Assembly: GCA_049177215.1 (NCBI GenBank)
Contig: CP185379.1
Span: 2,542,001 to 2,606,000, forward strand
Source: Pollutiaquabacter aromativorans
GTDB taxonomy: Bacteria; Bacteroidota; Bacteroidia; AKYH767-A; 2013-40CM-41-45
Length of the DNA: 64,000 nucleotides
Reading direction: 5' to 3'
Made by a program: the position numbers and the translations under genes. Shown in pieces: positions 8,623-17,663 of this stretch. Within the stretch, counting starts at the first letter, position 1. Each line of letters begins with the position of its first letter. Under the pieces are notes generated by a model, which made no database searches, was not told where the DNA came from, and saw only the letters and a program-made list of their open reading frames with translations.

Positions 8623-9456
8623 ATGTCCATGCTTCCCGGAGGAACGAATTACTCAGCGCGCACACGATGGTTCAGGATCGGTCTGCTCATGCTCCTGTTC
8701 CAATTTGGAACCGGCAACGCTTTGCAGGCCGCGGGCAGTCGCATCCGGACTTCGCACAACATCGGCTGGTACAACACTTTTCTCACGTTTCGCCTTTCCG
8801 ACAAGAGCAGCATCCAGGCGGAATACCAGTGGCGGCGGGAGGACTGGATCACCCACTGGCAACAGAGCCTGTTGCGGATCGGGTATCATGTCCAGTTGCA
8901 CCCGCGCGTGACAGCACGCCTGGGTTACGGCTGGATCGAGACCTTTGCCTACGGTGAAATACCGCTGAATAGTTTTGGAAAGCAGTTCACCGAGCACCGC
9001 CTGTTCCAGGCCATCGTGCTGCAGGACGAAGTCAGGCGCTTGTCGATCTCTCAACGCTGGATGCTGGAAGAACGCTGGCTGGGACGGTATGCCAATGCCG
9101 CAGCCACGAAAGAGGAAGGCTTCGACCTGCTGGGGCGTTTCCGCTACCTGCTTCGTTTGCAACATCCCATCAGCAAGCCAAGCGATAACAAACGCTTTTT
9201 CTACCTCGCCGCTTACGACGAGCTCTTCATCGGCTTTGGCAGGAACGTGAAAGAAAACGTGTTCGATCAGAACCGCCTGGCTGGTTTGATCGGCTATCAG
9301 TCGGGTTCATCGTTCCGCGTCGAAGCGGGATTCCTGCAACAGTTGCTGCAACTGGGGAGGGAAGTGGACGGAAAGAATGTGTTTCAGTATAACAATGGCG
9401 TCACGGTGAATCTGTATTACACGCTGGATTTACGGAAATCGCCGGGTCTGCGGTAG
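8623..9456 (+). CDS. DUF2490-type predicted outer-membrane beta-barrel protein
   Basis: A 277-residue protein with an N-terminal hydrophobic signal segment (about residues 18-38). The rest alternates short amphipathic strands rich in Tyr, Arg and Trp, for example IQAEYQWRRED and RLGYGWIETFAY, and ends in an aromatic strand, NLYYTLDL. This is the pattern of DUF2490 proteins, which are predicted outer-membrane barrels of unknown function. A TAACTTAG box (8609-8616), one mismatch from the -7 consensus, lies 6 bp before the ATG. It is preceded by an 85-bp gap after the FrnE-like gene. Confidence 0.75.
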   Translation: MSMLPGGTNYSARTRWFRIGLLMLLFQFGTGNALQAAGSRIRTSHNIGWYNTFLTFRLSDKSSIQAEYQWRREDWITHWQQSLLRIGYHVQLHPRVTARLGYGWIETFAYGEIPLNSFGKQFTEHRLFQAIVLQDEVRRLSISQRWMLEERWLGRYANAAATKEEGFDLLGRFRYLLRLQHPISKPSDNKRFFYLAAYDELFIGFGRNVKENVFDQNRLAGLIGYQSGSSFRVEAGFLQQLLQLGREVDGKNVFQYNNGVTVNLYYTLDLRKSPGLR

Positions 9457-9468
9457 CGCCTATTTCGG

Positions 9469-9494
9469 AGGACCGGAGGATTATCCGCGGTCCT
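9469..9494. terminator. Hairpin between convergent genes
   Basis: Perfect 7-bp arms AGGACCG (9469-9475) and CGGTCCT (9488-9494), with a further GGA/TCC pairing inside the loop. It lies between the DUF2490 gene and the convergent T9SS gene. There is no U-run, so termination is only a guess. Confidence 0.4.
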
Positions 9495-9503
9495 TCTCCC
9501 CGA

Positions 9504-11018
9504 TCAATACCTGAACACCTTCCCCGTCAACTGCTCCCGCTCTGTTACCACCGTCACAAAGTAAATCCCTGCTGCCCGGTCGTGCAGGGCGATATTGCGG
9601 CTTAGGTAGCCGGCCACCACACGGCCGGTTTCCTGCAGCAGGACCTTGCCGGAAAGGTCGGTTACGTAGATCCTGGCCCGTTCTCCTTCCAGTCGGCTGG
9701 CGTTGACCACGATGCTCTCCCAGGCCGCATGATAGTAAACGCTCAGGGCCGGTGCGGGAGCGGCGGTTTCGAGGATGGCGGTATGGATCGTGTCGCAGGA
9801 GCTGCCGGCCAGGGGGGGCAAGTCGTAATCGGGGTTATTCGGCAAACCCCAGTAGGTCCGCTTGCCTCCAAGGTAGAAACTGTAGGGCTGAAAATCGCAG
9901 GCCGCCGCGCCACCCCGCTGATCGGGTTGGTTGATCACCGACAAACTCATGTTCTCCGGATAAAAATCCGTACTGTCGTAGGGATAGCCGGTTTTCTGAG
10001 CGGCCACGTAGATCTTGTTGTCCGGCGCCAGGCGGACCGCCCCGATGGTCATCGGATAGGTCTGCTGCCAGATCAGGGTCCTGGAGGCATACACATTGGC
10101 CGCGGTGAGGGGAAACTGGTACAAGTAGATCTGCGTCGTGTCAAGGGAGGAGAAATACGGCGCGCAGCTTACATACAGCAGGGAGTCGTTAGGGGAAAAG
10201 CAGCAGTCGATGAAATACGGCTGTGTTCCTGCAGGAAATTCCGCATGAATGGTCTGGCCCAGGGTGATGCTGCCCGTGCAGCGGTCGAAGTTGTAGATGG
10301 CCAGTAAGCCACTCCAACTACAGAAGGCAAACTTGGAACCATCGAAATTAAAACGAAGATCACCACCATCCGAAGTGTTTAGATCACCCACACTATCAAT
10401 ATGATCAAGTAATACGCCGTTGTCGGTGATAGCGTAGATGTAAAACAAATTATTAGCGGGTGGGGCGGATTTGAAAATCACCCACCAGTCTTTTCCATTT
10501 CCATGCTTCACAGCTTGCAAGTAGTCGCCAGCTTTAAAATTGTTAAGTTGATTATTTTTAGAAATGATTGCTCCATTGCCACTATCCTGACTGATATCTA
10601 CGATTGAATAATACAAGCTACTCAAATTAATATCATCAATATGGAAAATATAATATTGATTAGAATTAACAGGATGTGGAGTAATCACCATTTCATGATA
10701 CCAAGCGTTACATGTAAGAGAATCTCCATTGACCATTTTCTCGTGATTTCGATTATAGACTATACCAAGTTGAGTGACTCCATTCCGAAATCCAACAATA
10801 TCCGGCGAAGCACAGTAAAACAATAAGTTGCCTAAACTGTCTGAAATAGTTGCACAGGTTCCTTTTGAATTCAGCCCACTAACAAACGCGGATGGCGATA
10901 AGGTGTTCCTAAAATCAATTCCCGCACTATCTCCAAAGCACCAAATCGAGTTTCTTCCCTGCCCTTTAACAAGGAAAGAACTAAGCAAAAGCAGAAACAG
11001 TAGTTTTCTCCTTTTCAT
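9504..11018 (-). CDS. T9SS C-terminal sorting-domain protein with beta-propeller-like body
   Basis: A 504-residue exported protein. Residues 1-19 are a typical signal peptide (Lys-Arg start, Leu-rich core). The body has repeated short strand motifs such as FNFDGSKFAFCSW, FSPNDSLLYVSC and LAPDNKIYVAAQ that resemble propeller blades. The last ~75 residues form a type A T9SS sorting domain (IYVTDLSGKVLLQ ... AAGIYFVTVVTE ... GKVFRY). It should be secreted across the outer membrane and anchored or released. The start overlaps the stop of the upstream 1563-residue-frame T9SS gene in an ATGA arrangement. The N-terminal half is much more AT-rich than the C-terminal half, with the change near 10320. 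Confidence 0.85.
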   Translation of the reverse strand: MKRRKLLFLLLLSSFLVKGQGRNSIWCFGDSAGIDFRNTLSPSAFVSGLNSKGTCATISDSLGNLLFYCASPDIVGFRNGVTQLGIVYNRNHEKMVNGDSLTCNAWYHEMVITPHPVNSNQYYIFHIDDINLSSLYYSIVDISQDSGNGAIISKNNQLNNFKAGDYLQAVKHGNGKDWWVIFKSAPPANNLFYIYAITDNGVLLDHIDSVGDLNTSDGGDLRFNFDGSKFAFCSWSGLLAIYNFDRCTGSITLGQTIHAEFPAGTQPYFIDCCFSPNDSLLYVSCAPYFSSLDTTQIYLYQFPLTAANVYASRTLIWQQTYPMTIGAVRLAPDNKIYVAAQKTGYPYDSTDFYPENMSLSVINQPDQRGGAAACDFQPYSFYLGGKRTYWGLPNNPDYDLPPLAGSSCDTIHTAILETAAPAPALSVYYHAAWESIVVNASRLEGERARIYVTDLSGKVLLQETGRVVAGYLSRNIALHDRAAGIYFVTVVTEREQLTGKVFRY

Positions 11019-14000
11019 TTTTGCACCACCAGTTTCCGGGTTTCGATCAGTTGATCTTCGCAGAATACCTGAATCCAGTAGATACCGGAACCTAAGGCAC
11101 TATAGTCTTTATCCGCTATCGTTTGGACTGTATTCAGAAACTCAGTAATTAAGGTCCTCCCGTGTACGTCATGGATTTCAAGCCTGCAGCCTTGATACTG
11201 CGTCAGATTCGCAGAGAACGTCAGCTTACCGTTTGTGGGATTGGGATAGAGTAGCAGATTGGGTTGTTCTGTTGCAGAACTTCCATTTGCCTGTCGGAGC
11301 AATGCGCCGGTTAATTCATCGTCATACTCTACATCCAGGATGGCTCGGGCCATGAATACCCCGGCGCCCCCTTCAAAGGCGAGCTGTGCGGAGATATTAT
11401 TGAGTGTTAAAGAATCTGCTGTTGTAAGTGGAGTACTGGATTGTACCGCTTCCATCAACTCGAGCACATCCTTCAGGTTTTGTTCGATCAGATTCTCCGG
11501 CTGGAAGGCCAGTATCCTGGTGATGGCCTGTAAGTAATTTTCCGCTTCCAACGCGACTTGTATCGCCTCTATCTTGCCAACATTTCTTACCTGAATATCA
11601 TCGAAGAAACGCTGGCGCTGCTGGTCACTTGGCAGCCCCTGGTTCATGAGCATAGAGTCTTTGGAAAGCAAGTGGAATGCATATTTATCAGCGAACCACT
11701 TGTTCTCAGTGCCGAACATAAGGAACACAATCGAGTCCTGGATTACCTGTTCCGTTATTTCCGTAAACGGCTGAGGAAAGGTATCCAGCACATTACAAGG
11801 GGAGAGGCCGGTGGTGTTCGAAAAACTCTGAATTATCAGGTTCGTTCCCGGGCTGAACTTATTGTTCGGATCATTTTGTGTGTATCGATGGTAAAATAAG
11901 ATACGAGAACTAACTGCAGTACTACCAACTGTTCTATTCGCAAGGGGCATATTCCGCCACATGTTATCCTGCGGTGCATTCACATCTCCTTGTTGGGGAA
12001 TCGTAATGTTGAACACATCCAACCCTCTGGCGCAGTTCCACAGATCATTTCCGCAAAGGCTGGTCAGGTCACAGAAGTTCAGGCCATTGATGCCGCTGCC
12101 CAGATTCAAGAGGTAGTTGTTGCGGATGGAACATCCCGTGGAACTTTCAAATCGAATACCGCGTGCCAGTGTCGGGTCAGTGACCGGGCTGGTTGTTACG
12201 ACGCTATCGTCGGTGACTGTACAGTTCGAACTGTTCACCAGCCAGATCCCGTACTGCCGGGTGGTGCTGCCGGCGCCTCTGAGTTGTATGAAATTGGCGT
12301 TGATGTCCGTTTCCTCACAGCCATTCAGGTAAATACCCTTTAGCTGATCCATCATGCGGTTATTCGAAACGGAAGCTGTCGTTACTCCGGGGAGTCGGTT
12401 TTGCAGTTTGACCGACCAGTTCACGGCTGCATTGTACAAGGGCGAAGTGTTGAGGTTGGACGGGCTCGTAAATGTATTGTCACGGATCGTCATGCTGCTG
12501 GCCAGTCGGGGCTCTGTAACGGTAATGCCGTTGAGGTAGTGGGCGATCGAGTTGTCGTGAATGTTCACATCCACCGCTATTGGATTTACCAGAGAAATGG
12601 CAGCATAACGCAAGGAGTCAAAGGATGATCCGGAAATAGTGGTTTGGATGCCGTTGCGTGCTTGTACTCCGTAACCGCAATCAGTAAAACTACTTCCCTG
12701 TACCGTAAGGGAGACCGGGCTGCCGGATTGGTTTAACGAATAGACACCAAAGCCATCGTTTTCCCAGGTATACGAAGCCGCCCTCGCAGTACCGTAGGCA
12801 TAAGCATAGCGACGCATACGACGGAAGGTGCAGGCCTGCACGGTAATTGAACTGTTTTCTGAACGGAGACCGTAATAAAGGTGTCTGAATTGGTTACCGC
12901 CAAGCGTCCAGCCATTCAAGCCGTTGGTCTCGACTCCGCTGTATGCATACCCGCCGTCATTGGTCTGCGTGGCCAGGCCGCTGTTGTCTTCACAGGTGAA
13001 CGTACAGCCGCTGACCACCGAGGTCAGCGCTGCCCCCGAACCGTATAGGATAACCGAACGTCGGTTTCTGTTGAAGCGCGTATTGGTAACGGAGATCCGG
13101 GAACCGGCAGAATCGGCAATCGCCATTTGTGCATCTTCTAACGTATCGCCGCTCAGGATGAGCAATCCGGTGCTGTCCGCAAAGGAAATCCCGCCCCACA
13201 AGGCATTGCAGGCAGAAAGCCGGCTGTTCTGAATGGTCAGCGTCCGGCCCGGGGAGATGAAGATGCGGGAGTTGTCGCCCATCAGCAGGCTGGAGTTGGT
13301 AATGGTGAAGTTAGTATTTACGACCAAATCCCCGGCGATACTGATCGTCCGGCCGCTCCAATTGGTAAAATGCGAGGTGCTGTCGCTCCCAAGGATCGTG
13401 GTATCCTGCGCAGGACAACATTGAAATAGCCGGATGGTCGCCGTGTCATACCCGTCGCAGCCCGAAGCGCTGATCATGTGTACGGAAATTTGGAAACTGG
13501 AGTCCGACACCGGATGGACATAGTAGTTGCCATAGGTGGTCGTGGAACTTCCATTGTAGTTCCATTCGTACAGGCATCCAAGGCAATATTGTGTGGGGGT
13601 GAGAAGAAAGGAATCCTGTGCACAGATGGTACGGGTGCCATCCAGGGTGCTGATGTGCGGATTGGCTGTAAAGCCGACAATCGGCACACTGAAACTCTTA
13701 TAGCTGGTCTGCTGGCATTGGTTGGACTGTGTCACAGTAACATAGTAACGGTAACCGCCCGCAGCCTTTGCAATGATGGAGGAGGTTGTGTCGCCGGTAA
13801 TCCAGGAAAAACGGGCTCCAGGTGAGGTGACCCGGATTTCTGCCGAATCACTGTTGTAGCAACTGGTGGTAAATTCGATGGCGGGATTGGGGAGCACATT
13901 CACCGCAATGGAATTGCTGCTGCCGCTACAGGTTCCGCTGCCTGTGATCTGACACTGATACGTCCCGGCCTGATTGGCGATGATGGTGCTGGCGTTGCTG

Positions 14001-15637
14001 CCTGCAATGGGAAAGCCATTCCTGAGCCAGGAGAAGGATGTCCCGCCTGAAGCCTGTAGCACAACACTGCCGCCTTCGCAGAATGTCGTAGGCGATGTGG
14101 CAGCGATGGAAGGGCCATTGAGGACAACAACACTGTCAGCATAGGCATAAGAGCATCCGCCATAATTCAACTCCAGTACTACCCGGTAGGGTGAGCCGTT
14201 ACGGCTGAGGTAATGGGAGGGCAATGGAAGGTTGGCTTGCGTTAGCGGGTAGTTGCCGGTTCTCCCGGTATCGGAAGCAACAAGGGTTTGGGCATTGTCA
14301 AATATGCTGAGCTCATAAGTTATGTCCTGTTCCAACGGCCCCTGATAGGTAAAGCGCAGGCTGTCACCCGATGCTCCGTTGGTGCAAAGCGGGGCGTTGG
14401 TTCTGAACAGGCGGGGGTGCTTCAGGGAGTCCACCATGAAGTAGGACTGGAAGTACACAAAGCCACCCGGCTCAAGGGAATTGTCGGAAGCCGAACCAAA
14501 ATTGGATCCATTCTCCACCCTCCAACGATCATAGAAATCCCGCTCCTCCACGAAAATGTTATTGAAGTACTTGTTTCTCAACCAGACGCCCAGGTAATCG
14601 ATGTACCCGCTCATGGGAAAAGTCTCCGTTGATATATACGGGTGATAGTCGGTGCCTCCGATGGTCAGCGAATCCGCATAGGCCCGTATTTGGCCGCCAT
14701 AACTGTTATAGCAGGCTGCTGGCGTTGCTCCGTAGTGGACCGCCATAATTCTGTCGGCTAGCCGGGGAAGCGTTCCATCTGCTGTTCCGTCCAATTGACG
14801 TATGATCGCCTGCTGTGCTGTATCAACTCCTCCGCCAAAGGACGATCTTACATAGACGGATGTCCGCAAAGGATGCGTATGCGTGGTATTGTAATTCGCC
14901 TGCAGGGTTCGCATGTGTTGCAGATCCTGAAGTGAAGCGGGGAAACTCCCTCCCGTATTCCACCATTCGTTTTCATAACAGAGATAATCAAAGTAGTAAT
15001 TGCACACACCACTCTGACGAAACAAGACATCGTAAAAGAACTTCATCAGCATGGCGCGTGGCAGCAGCGAGTCACCCTGATAAAAGGTAGTTGTCAGCAG
15101 GAAATGCAAGGCGCTGTCGCTTTGTGCAATACTCGCTCCCAGGGAACTGTCAAGTGTCAGGCCGGGTGAATACTGAATGCGCTGCCGTGCAATGGAGGTA
15201 TCCGATGTCACGTCGAAAAAGAACGAGTCGATACCGCCGGCCACTCCGATTTCCGTTATGCAGTACTGATTCCTGGCCTTGTTCATGAAATTGCAAAGCA
15301 ATTCCACCAGTTTGATCCCGTTCACATCCGAATTGGGCGTGTCGTTGTACCGGAATACCGGATACAGGTCATAAAGTGACAAGGATGTAATATGATGCTC
15401 TCTGGCGTATTCCAGCAGCGAGTCCTCCCTTGCCACATTGCCCAAGACAGAAAAGTCGAGGTTCAGTTTCGGGTACCCGTCATTCAACGACTTTGGAGTA
15501 AAGCTTGCGAAGTTCCCGCACAGCATACCCCGGTTTGGATCATGTGCCTGACTGCTGGCGTCGACAGGAACGCACAGTAACAGAAAAATCAATCGCAAAA
15601 AGGAGTTGAAACCGGAGGTAAGTTGGAGTGAATGCAT
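11015..15637 (-). CDS. Large T9SS-exported protein: barrel-like N-terminus, Ig-like domains, right-handed beta-helix
   Basis: I start the gene at the ATG at 15637, which leaves a standard signal peptide (FLRLIFLLLCVPVDASSQ). The open frame runs a further 23 codons upstream without extra signal. The first ~430 residues have a (beta/alpha)-barrel-like pattern with acidic aromatic motifs (YYFDYLCYENEWW), suggesting a glycoside-hydrolase-like fold, but I cannot assign a family. Then come Ig/PKD-like modules with paired Cys, and a long stretch of short repeats (FTITNSSLLMG, ITVTEPRLASSMTIRDNTF) typical of a right-handed parallel beta-helix. Last is a type A T9SS sorting domain beginning LLLYPNPTNGKLTF. 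Length is 1540 residues. The product is probably a cell-surface or secreted polysaccharide-active or adhesive protein. Its stop overlaps the next T9SS gene. Confidence 0.85.
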   Translation of the reverse strand: MHSLQLTSGFNSFLRLIFLLLCVPVDASSQAHDPNRGMLCGNFASFTPKSLNDGYPKLNLDFSVLGNVAREDSLLEYAREHHITSLSLYDLYPVFRYNDTPNSDVNGIKLVELLCNFMNKARNQYCITEIGVAGGIDSFFFDVTSDTSIARQRIQYSPGLTLDSSLGASIAQSDSALHFLLTTTFYQGDSLLPRAMLMKFFYDVLFRQSGVCNYYFDYLCYENEWWNTGGSFPASLQDLQHMRTLQANYNTTHTHPLRTSVYVRSSFGGGVDTAQQAIIRQLDGTADGTLPRLADRIMAVHYGATPAACYNSYGGQIRAYADSLTIGGTDYHPYISTETFPMSGYIDYLGVWLRNKYFNNIFVEERDFYDRWRVENGSNFGSASDNSLEPGGFVYFQSYFMVDSLKHPRLFRTNAPLCTNGASGDSLRFTYQGPLEQDITYELSIFDNAQTLVASDTGRTGNYPLTQANLPLPSHYLSRNGSPYRVVLELNYGGCSYAYADSVVVLNGPSIAATSPTTFCEGGSVVLQASGGTSFSWLRNGFPIAGSNASTIIANQAGTYQCQITGSGTCSGSSNSIAVNVLPNPAIEFTTSCYNSDSAEIRVTSPGARFSWITGDTTSSIIAKAAGGYRYYVTVTQSNQCQQTSYKSFSVPIVGFTANPHISTLDGTRTICAQDSFLLTPTQYCLGCLYEWNYNGSSTTTYGNYYVHPVSDSSFQISVHMISASGCDGYDTATIRLFQCCPAQDTTILGSDSTSHFTNWSGRTISIAGDLVVNTNFTITNSSLLMGDNSRIFISPGRTLTIQNSRLSACNALWGGISFADSTGLLILSGDTLEDAQMAIADSAGSRISVTNTRFNRNRRSVILYGSGAALTSVVSGCTFTCEDNSGLATQTNDGGYAYSGVETNGLNGWTLGGNQFRHLYYGLRSENSSITVQACTFRRMRRYAYAYGTARAASYTWENDGFGVYSLNQSGSPVSLTVQGSSFTDCGYGVQARNGIQTTISGSSFDSLRYAAISLVNPIAVDVNIHDNSIAHYLNGITVTEPRLASSMTIRDNTFTSPSNLNTSPLYNAAVNWSVKLQNRLPGVTTASVSNNRMMDQLKGIYLNGCEETDINANFIQLRGAGSTTRQYGIWLVNSSNCTVTDDSVVTTSPVTDPTLARGIRFESSTGCSIRNNYLLNLGSGINGLNFCDLTSLCGNDLWNCARGLDVFNITIPQQGDVNAPQDNMWRNMPLANRTVGSTAVSSRILFYHRYTQNDPNNKFSPGTNLIIQSFSNTTGLSPCNVLDTFPQPFTEITEQVIQDSIVFLMFGTENKWFADKYAFHLLSKDSMLMNQGLPSDQQRQRFFDDIQVRNVGKIEAIQVALEAENYLQAITRILAFQPENLIEQNLKDVLELMEAVQSSTPLTTADSLTLNNISAQLAFEGGAGVFMARAILDVEYDDELTGALLRQANGSSATEQPNLLLYPNPTNGKLTFSANLTQYQGCRLEIHDVHGRTLITEFLNTVQTIADKDYSALGSGIYWIQVFCEDQLIETRKLVVQK

Positions 15638-15737
15638 TTTGATGAAAATTTTGAGTTGGTAAAAGCAATATAGGAAAAATGCAACTTCAATCGACACCGA
15701 ACTCAAGAATTCGGTCTGTGTCTTCCATCCTGATTAT

Positions 15738-17033
15738 TCATCGACCCTTGAACGGACGAATGATCAACCGGATCGCGCGGTCGTAGGAAAAGTAGTTCCA
15801 CATCCAGTTGAAGAAAACCACCACGCGGTTGCGGAAGCCGACGAGCAGCACGAGGTGGATGAACAGCCAGGCCATCCAGGCCAGGAAGCCTTTGAGGCGA
15901 ATGCCGCCGGCCAGTTCCGCGACCGCCTTGCTGCGGCCGATGGTGGCCATGGTGCCCCGGTCTTTGTACACGAACGGCTGCCAGGCCTGACCTTTCGGAC
16001 GGTTGAGATTTTTCGCAAGCAGCTTTCCCTGCTGCATGGCCACGGGGCCCAGCATCGGATGCGGAGCGCTGCCGCCTTCCGTCATCGCCGCCACGTCGCC
16101 AATCGCGTACAAACCATCCGCACCGGCCACGCGATTGAACGCGTCGACGCGGATGCGGTTACCGCGTTCCAAACCCTGCTCGGGGATGCCGGCGATCACC
16201 GCGCCTTTGACACCGGCGGTCCAGAGCAACGCGCTCGTACGGATCTCAGTACCGTCGTTGAGTTTCGCGACCATCCCATCGTAGGACGACAAGCGAACGC
16301 CGAGACGGAGTTGCACGCCCAGGGCTTCCAGTTGCGCGCGCGCATTGGCGTAGGTCTTGTCGCTCATGCCGTTCAGCACGTGGTCGGAGGACTCGACGAG
16401 CGTGATGTGCATGTCAGCAAAATCGAGTTCGGGGTAATCGTGCGGCAGGACATGCCGCTTCAGTTCGGCCAGTGCGCCGGCGATCTCGACGCCGGTGGGT
16501 CCGGCGCCGACGATGACGAAGTTCATACGACTGGCTCGCTGTGCAGGGTCTTTTTCGAGCAGCGCTTCTTCGAAATTCTGCAGAATGAAACTACGCATGT
16601 CGAGCGCGTCGCGCACCTGTTTCAACGAAAGGGCATGCTGTTGCAGTTGTTGGTCCCCGAAAAAGTTCGTCATCGAGCCGGTCGCGATCACAGCATGGTC
16701 GTAGGGTAGCGTCCCGATGGACGTCACCACTTGCCTGGAGATCGGATCCAGGGATTCGATCTCCGCCACGCGAAACAGCACACCCTTGTTCCGGCGAACG
16801 ATCTGCCGCAAAGGATACGCGATCGAATCGGGTTCCAGTCCGCCCGTGGCGACCTGATAGAGCAAAGGCTGGAAGGTGAAATAGTTGTGTCGGTCCAGCA
16901 GGAGGACTTCGAACCTTCGGGTATCGAGCCGGAGCGCCGTTTCGATGCCCGCGAAACCACCGCCCAGGATCAGCACCCGTTCCTTGTCGGGCGACTTTTT
17001 AAAAACATCGAAAATTTGGCTTTTTTCAGCCAT
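15738..17033 (-). CDS. ndh: Type II NADH:quinone oxidoreductase (NDH-2)
   Basis: A 431-residue flavoprotein that passes electrons from NADH to the quinone pool without pumping ions. The first Rossmann motif, LILGGGFAGIETAL (about residues 22-35), binds FAD, and VIVGAGPTGVEIAG (about 174-187) binds NADH. The motif LYAIGDVAA near the C-terminal third and the final amphipathic or hydrophobic segment (FLAWMAWLFIHLVLLVGF) are typical of membrane-attached NDH-2. A small inverted repeat, TGTCC/GGACA (17043-17056), sits about 10 bp upstream of the ATG and could be an operator. It is a single gene, divergent from rimP. Confidence 0.93.
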   Translation of the reverse strand: MAEKSQIFDVFKKSPDKERVLILGGGFAGIETALRLDTRRFEVLLLDRHNYFTFQPLLYQVATGGLEPDSIAYPLRQIVRRNKGVLFRVAEIESLDPISRQVVTSIGTLPYDHAVIATGSMTNFFGDQQLQQHALSLKQVRDALDMRSFILQNFEEALLEKDPAQRASRMNFVIVGAGPTGVEIAGALAELKRHVLPHDYPELDFADMHITLVESSDHVLNGMSDKTYANARAQLEALGVQLRLGVRLSSYDGMVAKLNDGTEIRTSALLWTAGVKGAVIAGIPEQGLERGNRIRVDAFNRVAGADGLYAIGDVAAMTEGGSAPHPMLGPVAMQQGKLLAKNLNRPKGQAWQPFVYKDRGTMATIGRSKAVAELAGGIRLKGFLAWMAWLFIHLVLLVGFRNRVVVFFNWMWNYFSYDRAIRLIIRPFKGR

Positions 17034-17095
17034 TTAGGAAAGTGTCCTGCGGGACATTGGGAGGCACTAAGTTAAAGCGCATCCGGGGGCTTTTG

Positions 17096-17127
17096 TTTTC
17101 ATTATCAGAAGATTTTGCGTACATTTG
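17096..17127 (+). promoter_or_regulatory. Promoter of rimP-nusA-infB
   Basis: TACATTTG at 17120-17127 matches TAnnTTTG exactly. A T-rich stretch (TTTT, 17096-17099) lies 20 bp upstream in the -33 position, and TTTG occurs at 17092. Transcription should start around 17133, about 50 bp before the rimP ATG. Confidence 0.6.
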
Positions 17128-17145
17128 CAGTCAACTTCCAAACGT

Positions 17146-17173
17146 AAAGGGGGTCCCTCGGGGGCCCTTTTTT
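17146..17173 (+). promoter_or_regulatory. Terminator-like leader hairpin ahead of rimP (possible attenuator)
   Basis: Arms AAAGGG (17146-17151) and CCCTTT (17165-17170) enclose a further TCCC/GGGG pairing and are followed by a run of six T (17168-17173). The structure lies between the predicted transcription start and the rimP ATG at 17184, where an intrinsic terminator would act as an attenuator. It is not the terminator of an upstream plus-strand gene, since ndh is divergent. Confidence 0.55.
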
Positions 17174-17183
17174 GTTGATAATC

Positions 17184-17657
17184 ATGACTCTGCACGACGA
17201 GATCGCCCGGTTGACCCAGGAAAAGATCGCCGGCAGTCCGCTCTTCCTGGTGGAAGTCAAGGTTTCCCCGAACAAAGTGACGGTGTACCTGGACCATCCA
17301 AAAGGAGTCGGAATCGAAGATTGCGTTGCCGTTTCCCGGCATTTGCAATCGGCCTTCGACGGCACCCCGGTGTTCGAGCAACATGAACTGGAAGTCAGCT
17401 CACCCGGCATGGATGAGCCGCTGAAAGTGCTGCCCCAGTACCACAAGCGTATCGGCCGGCGGGTGAACGTGATCACCTTCGATGGTCTGAAGCACACCGG
17501 CACGCTGGTGTCGGCCGACGACCTGGGCATCGAGCTTGACCGCGAGATCGCCCGCAAGGTGAACGGACGAAAGCAGATCACGCACGAGTCGGTGCGCCTG
17601 CCGTTTGAACAGATCAAGGAAACACGAGTTATCTTTAATTTCGACCAACTGCGTTAA
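17184..17657 (+). CDS. rimP: Ribosome maturation factor RimP
   Basis: A 157-residue protein needed for 30S subunit maturation. It has the N-terminal alpha/beta domain with HELEVSSPGMDEPL, the conserved family signature, and the C-terminal SH3-like barrel (RRVNVITFDGLKHTGTL onward). I chose the ATG at 17184. The TTG at 17172 is part of the T-run of the leader hairpin. First gene of the rimP-nusA-infB operon, 6 bp before nusA. Confidence 0.95.
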   Translation: MTLHDEIARLTQEKIAGSPLFLVEVKVSPNKVTVYLDHPKGVGIEDCVAVSRHLQSAFDGTPVFEQHELEVSSPGMDEPLKVLPQYHKRIGRRVNVITFDGLKHTGTLVSADDLGIELDREIARKVNGRKQITHESVRLPFEQIKETRVIFNFDQLR

Positions 17658-17663
17658 CGCGTC

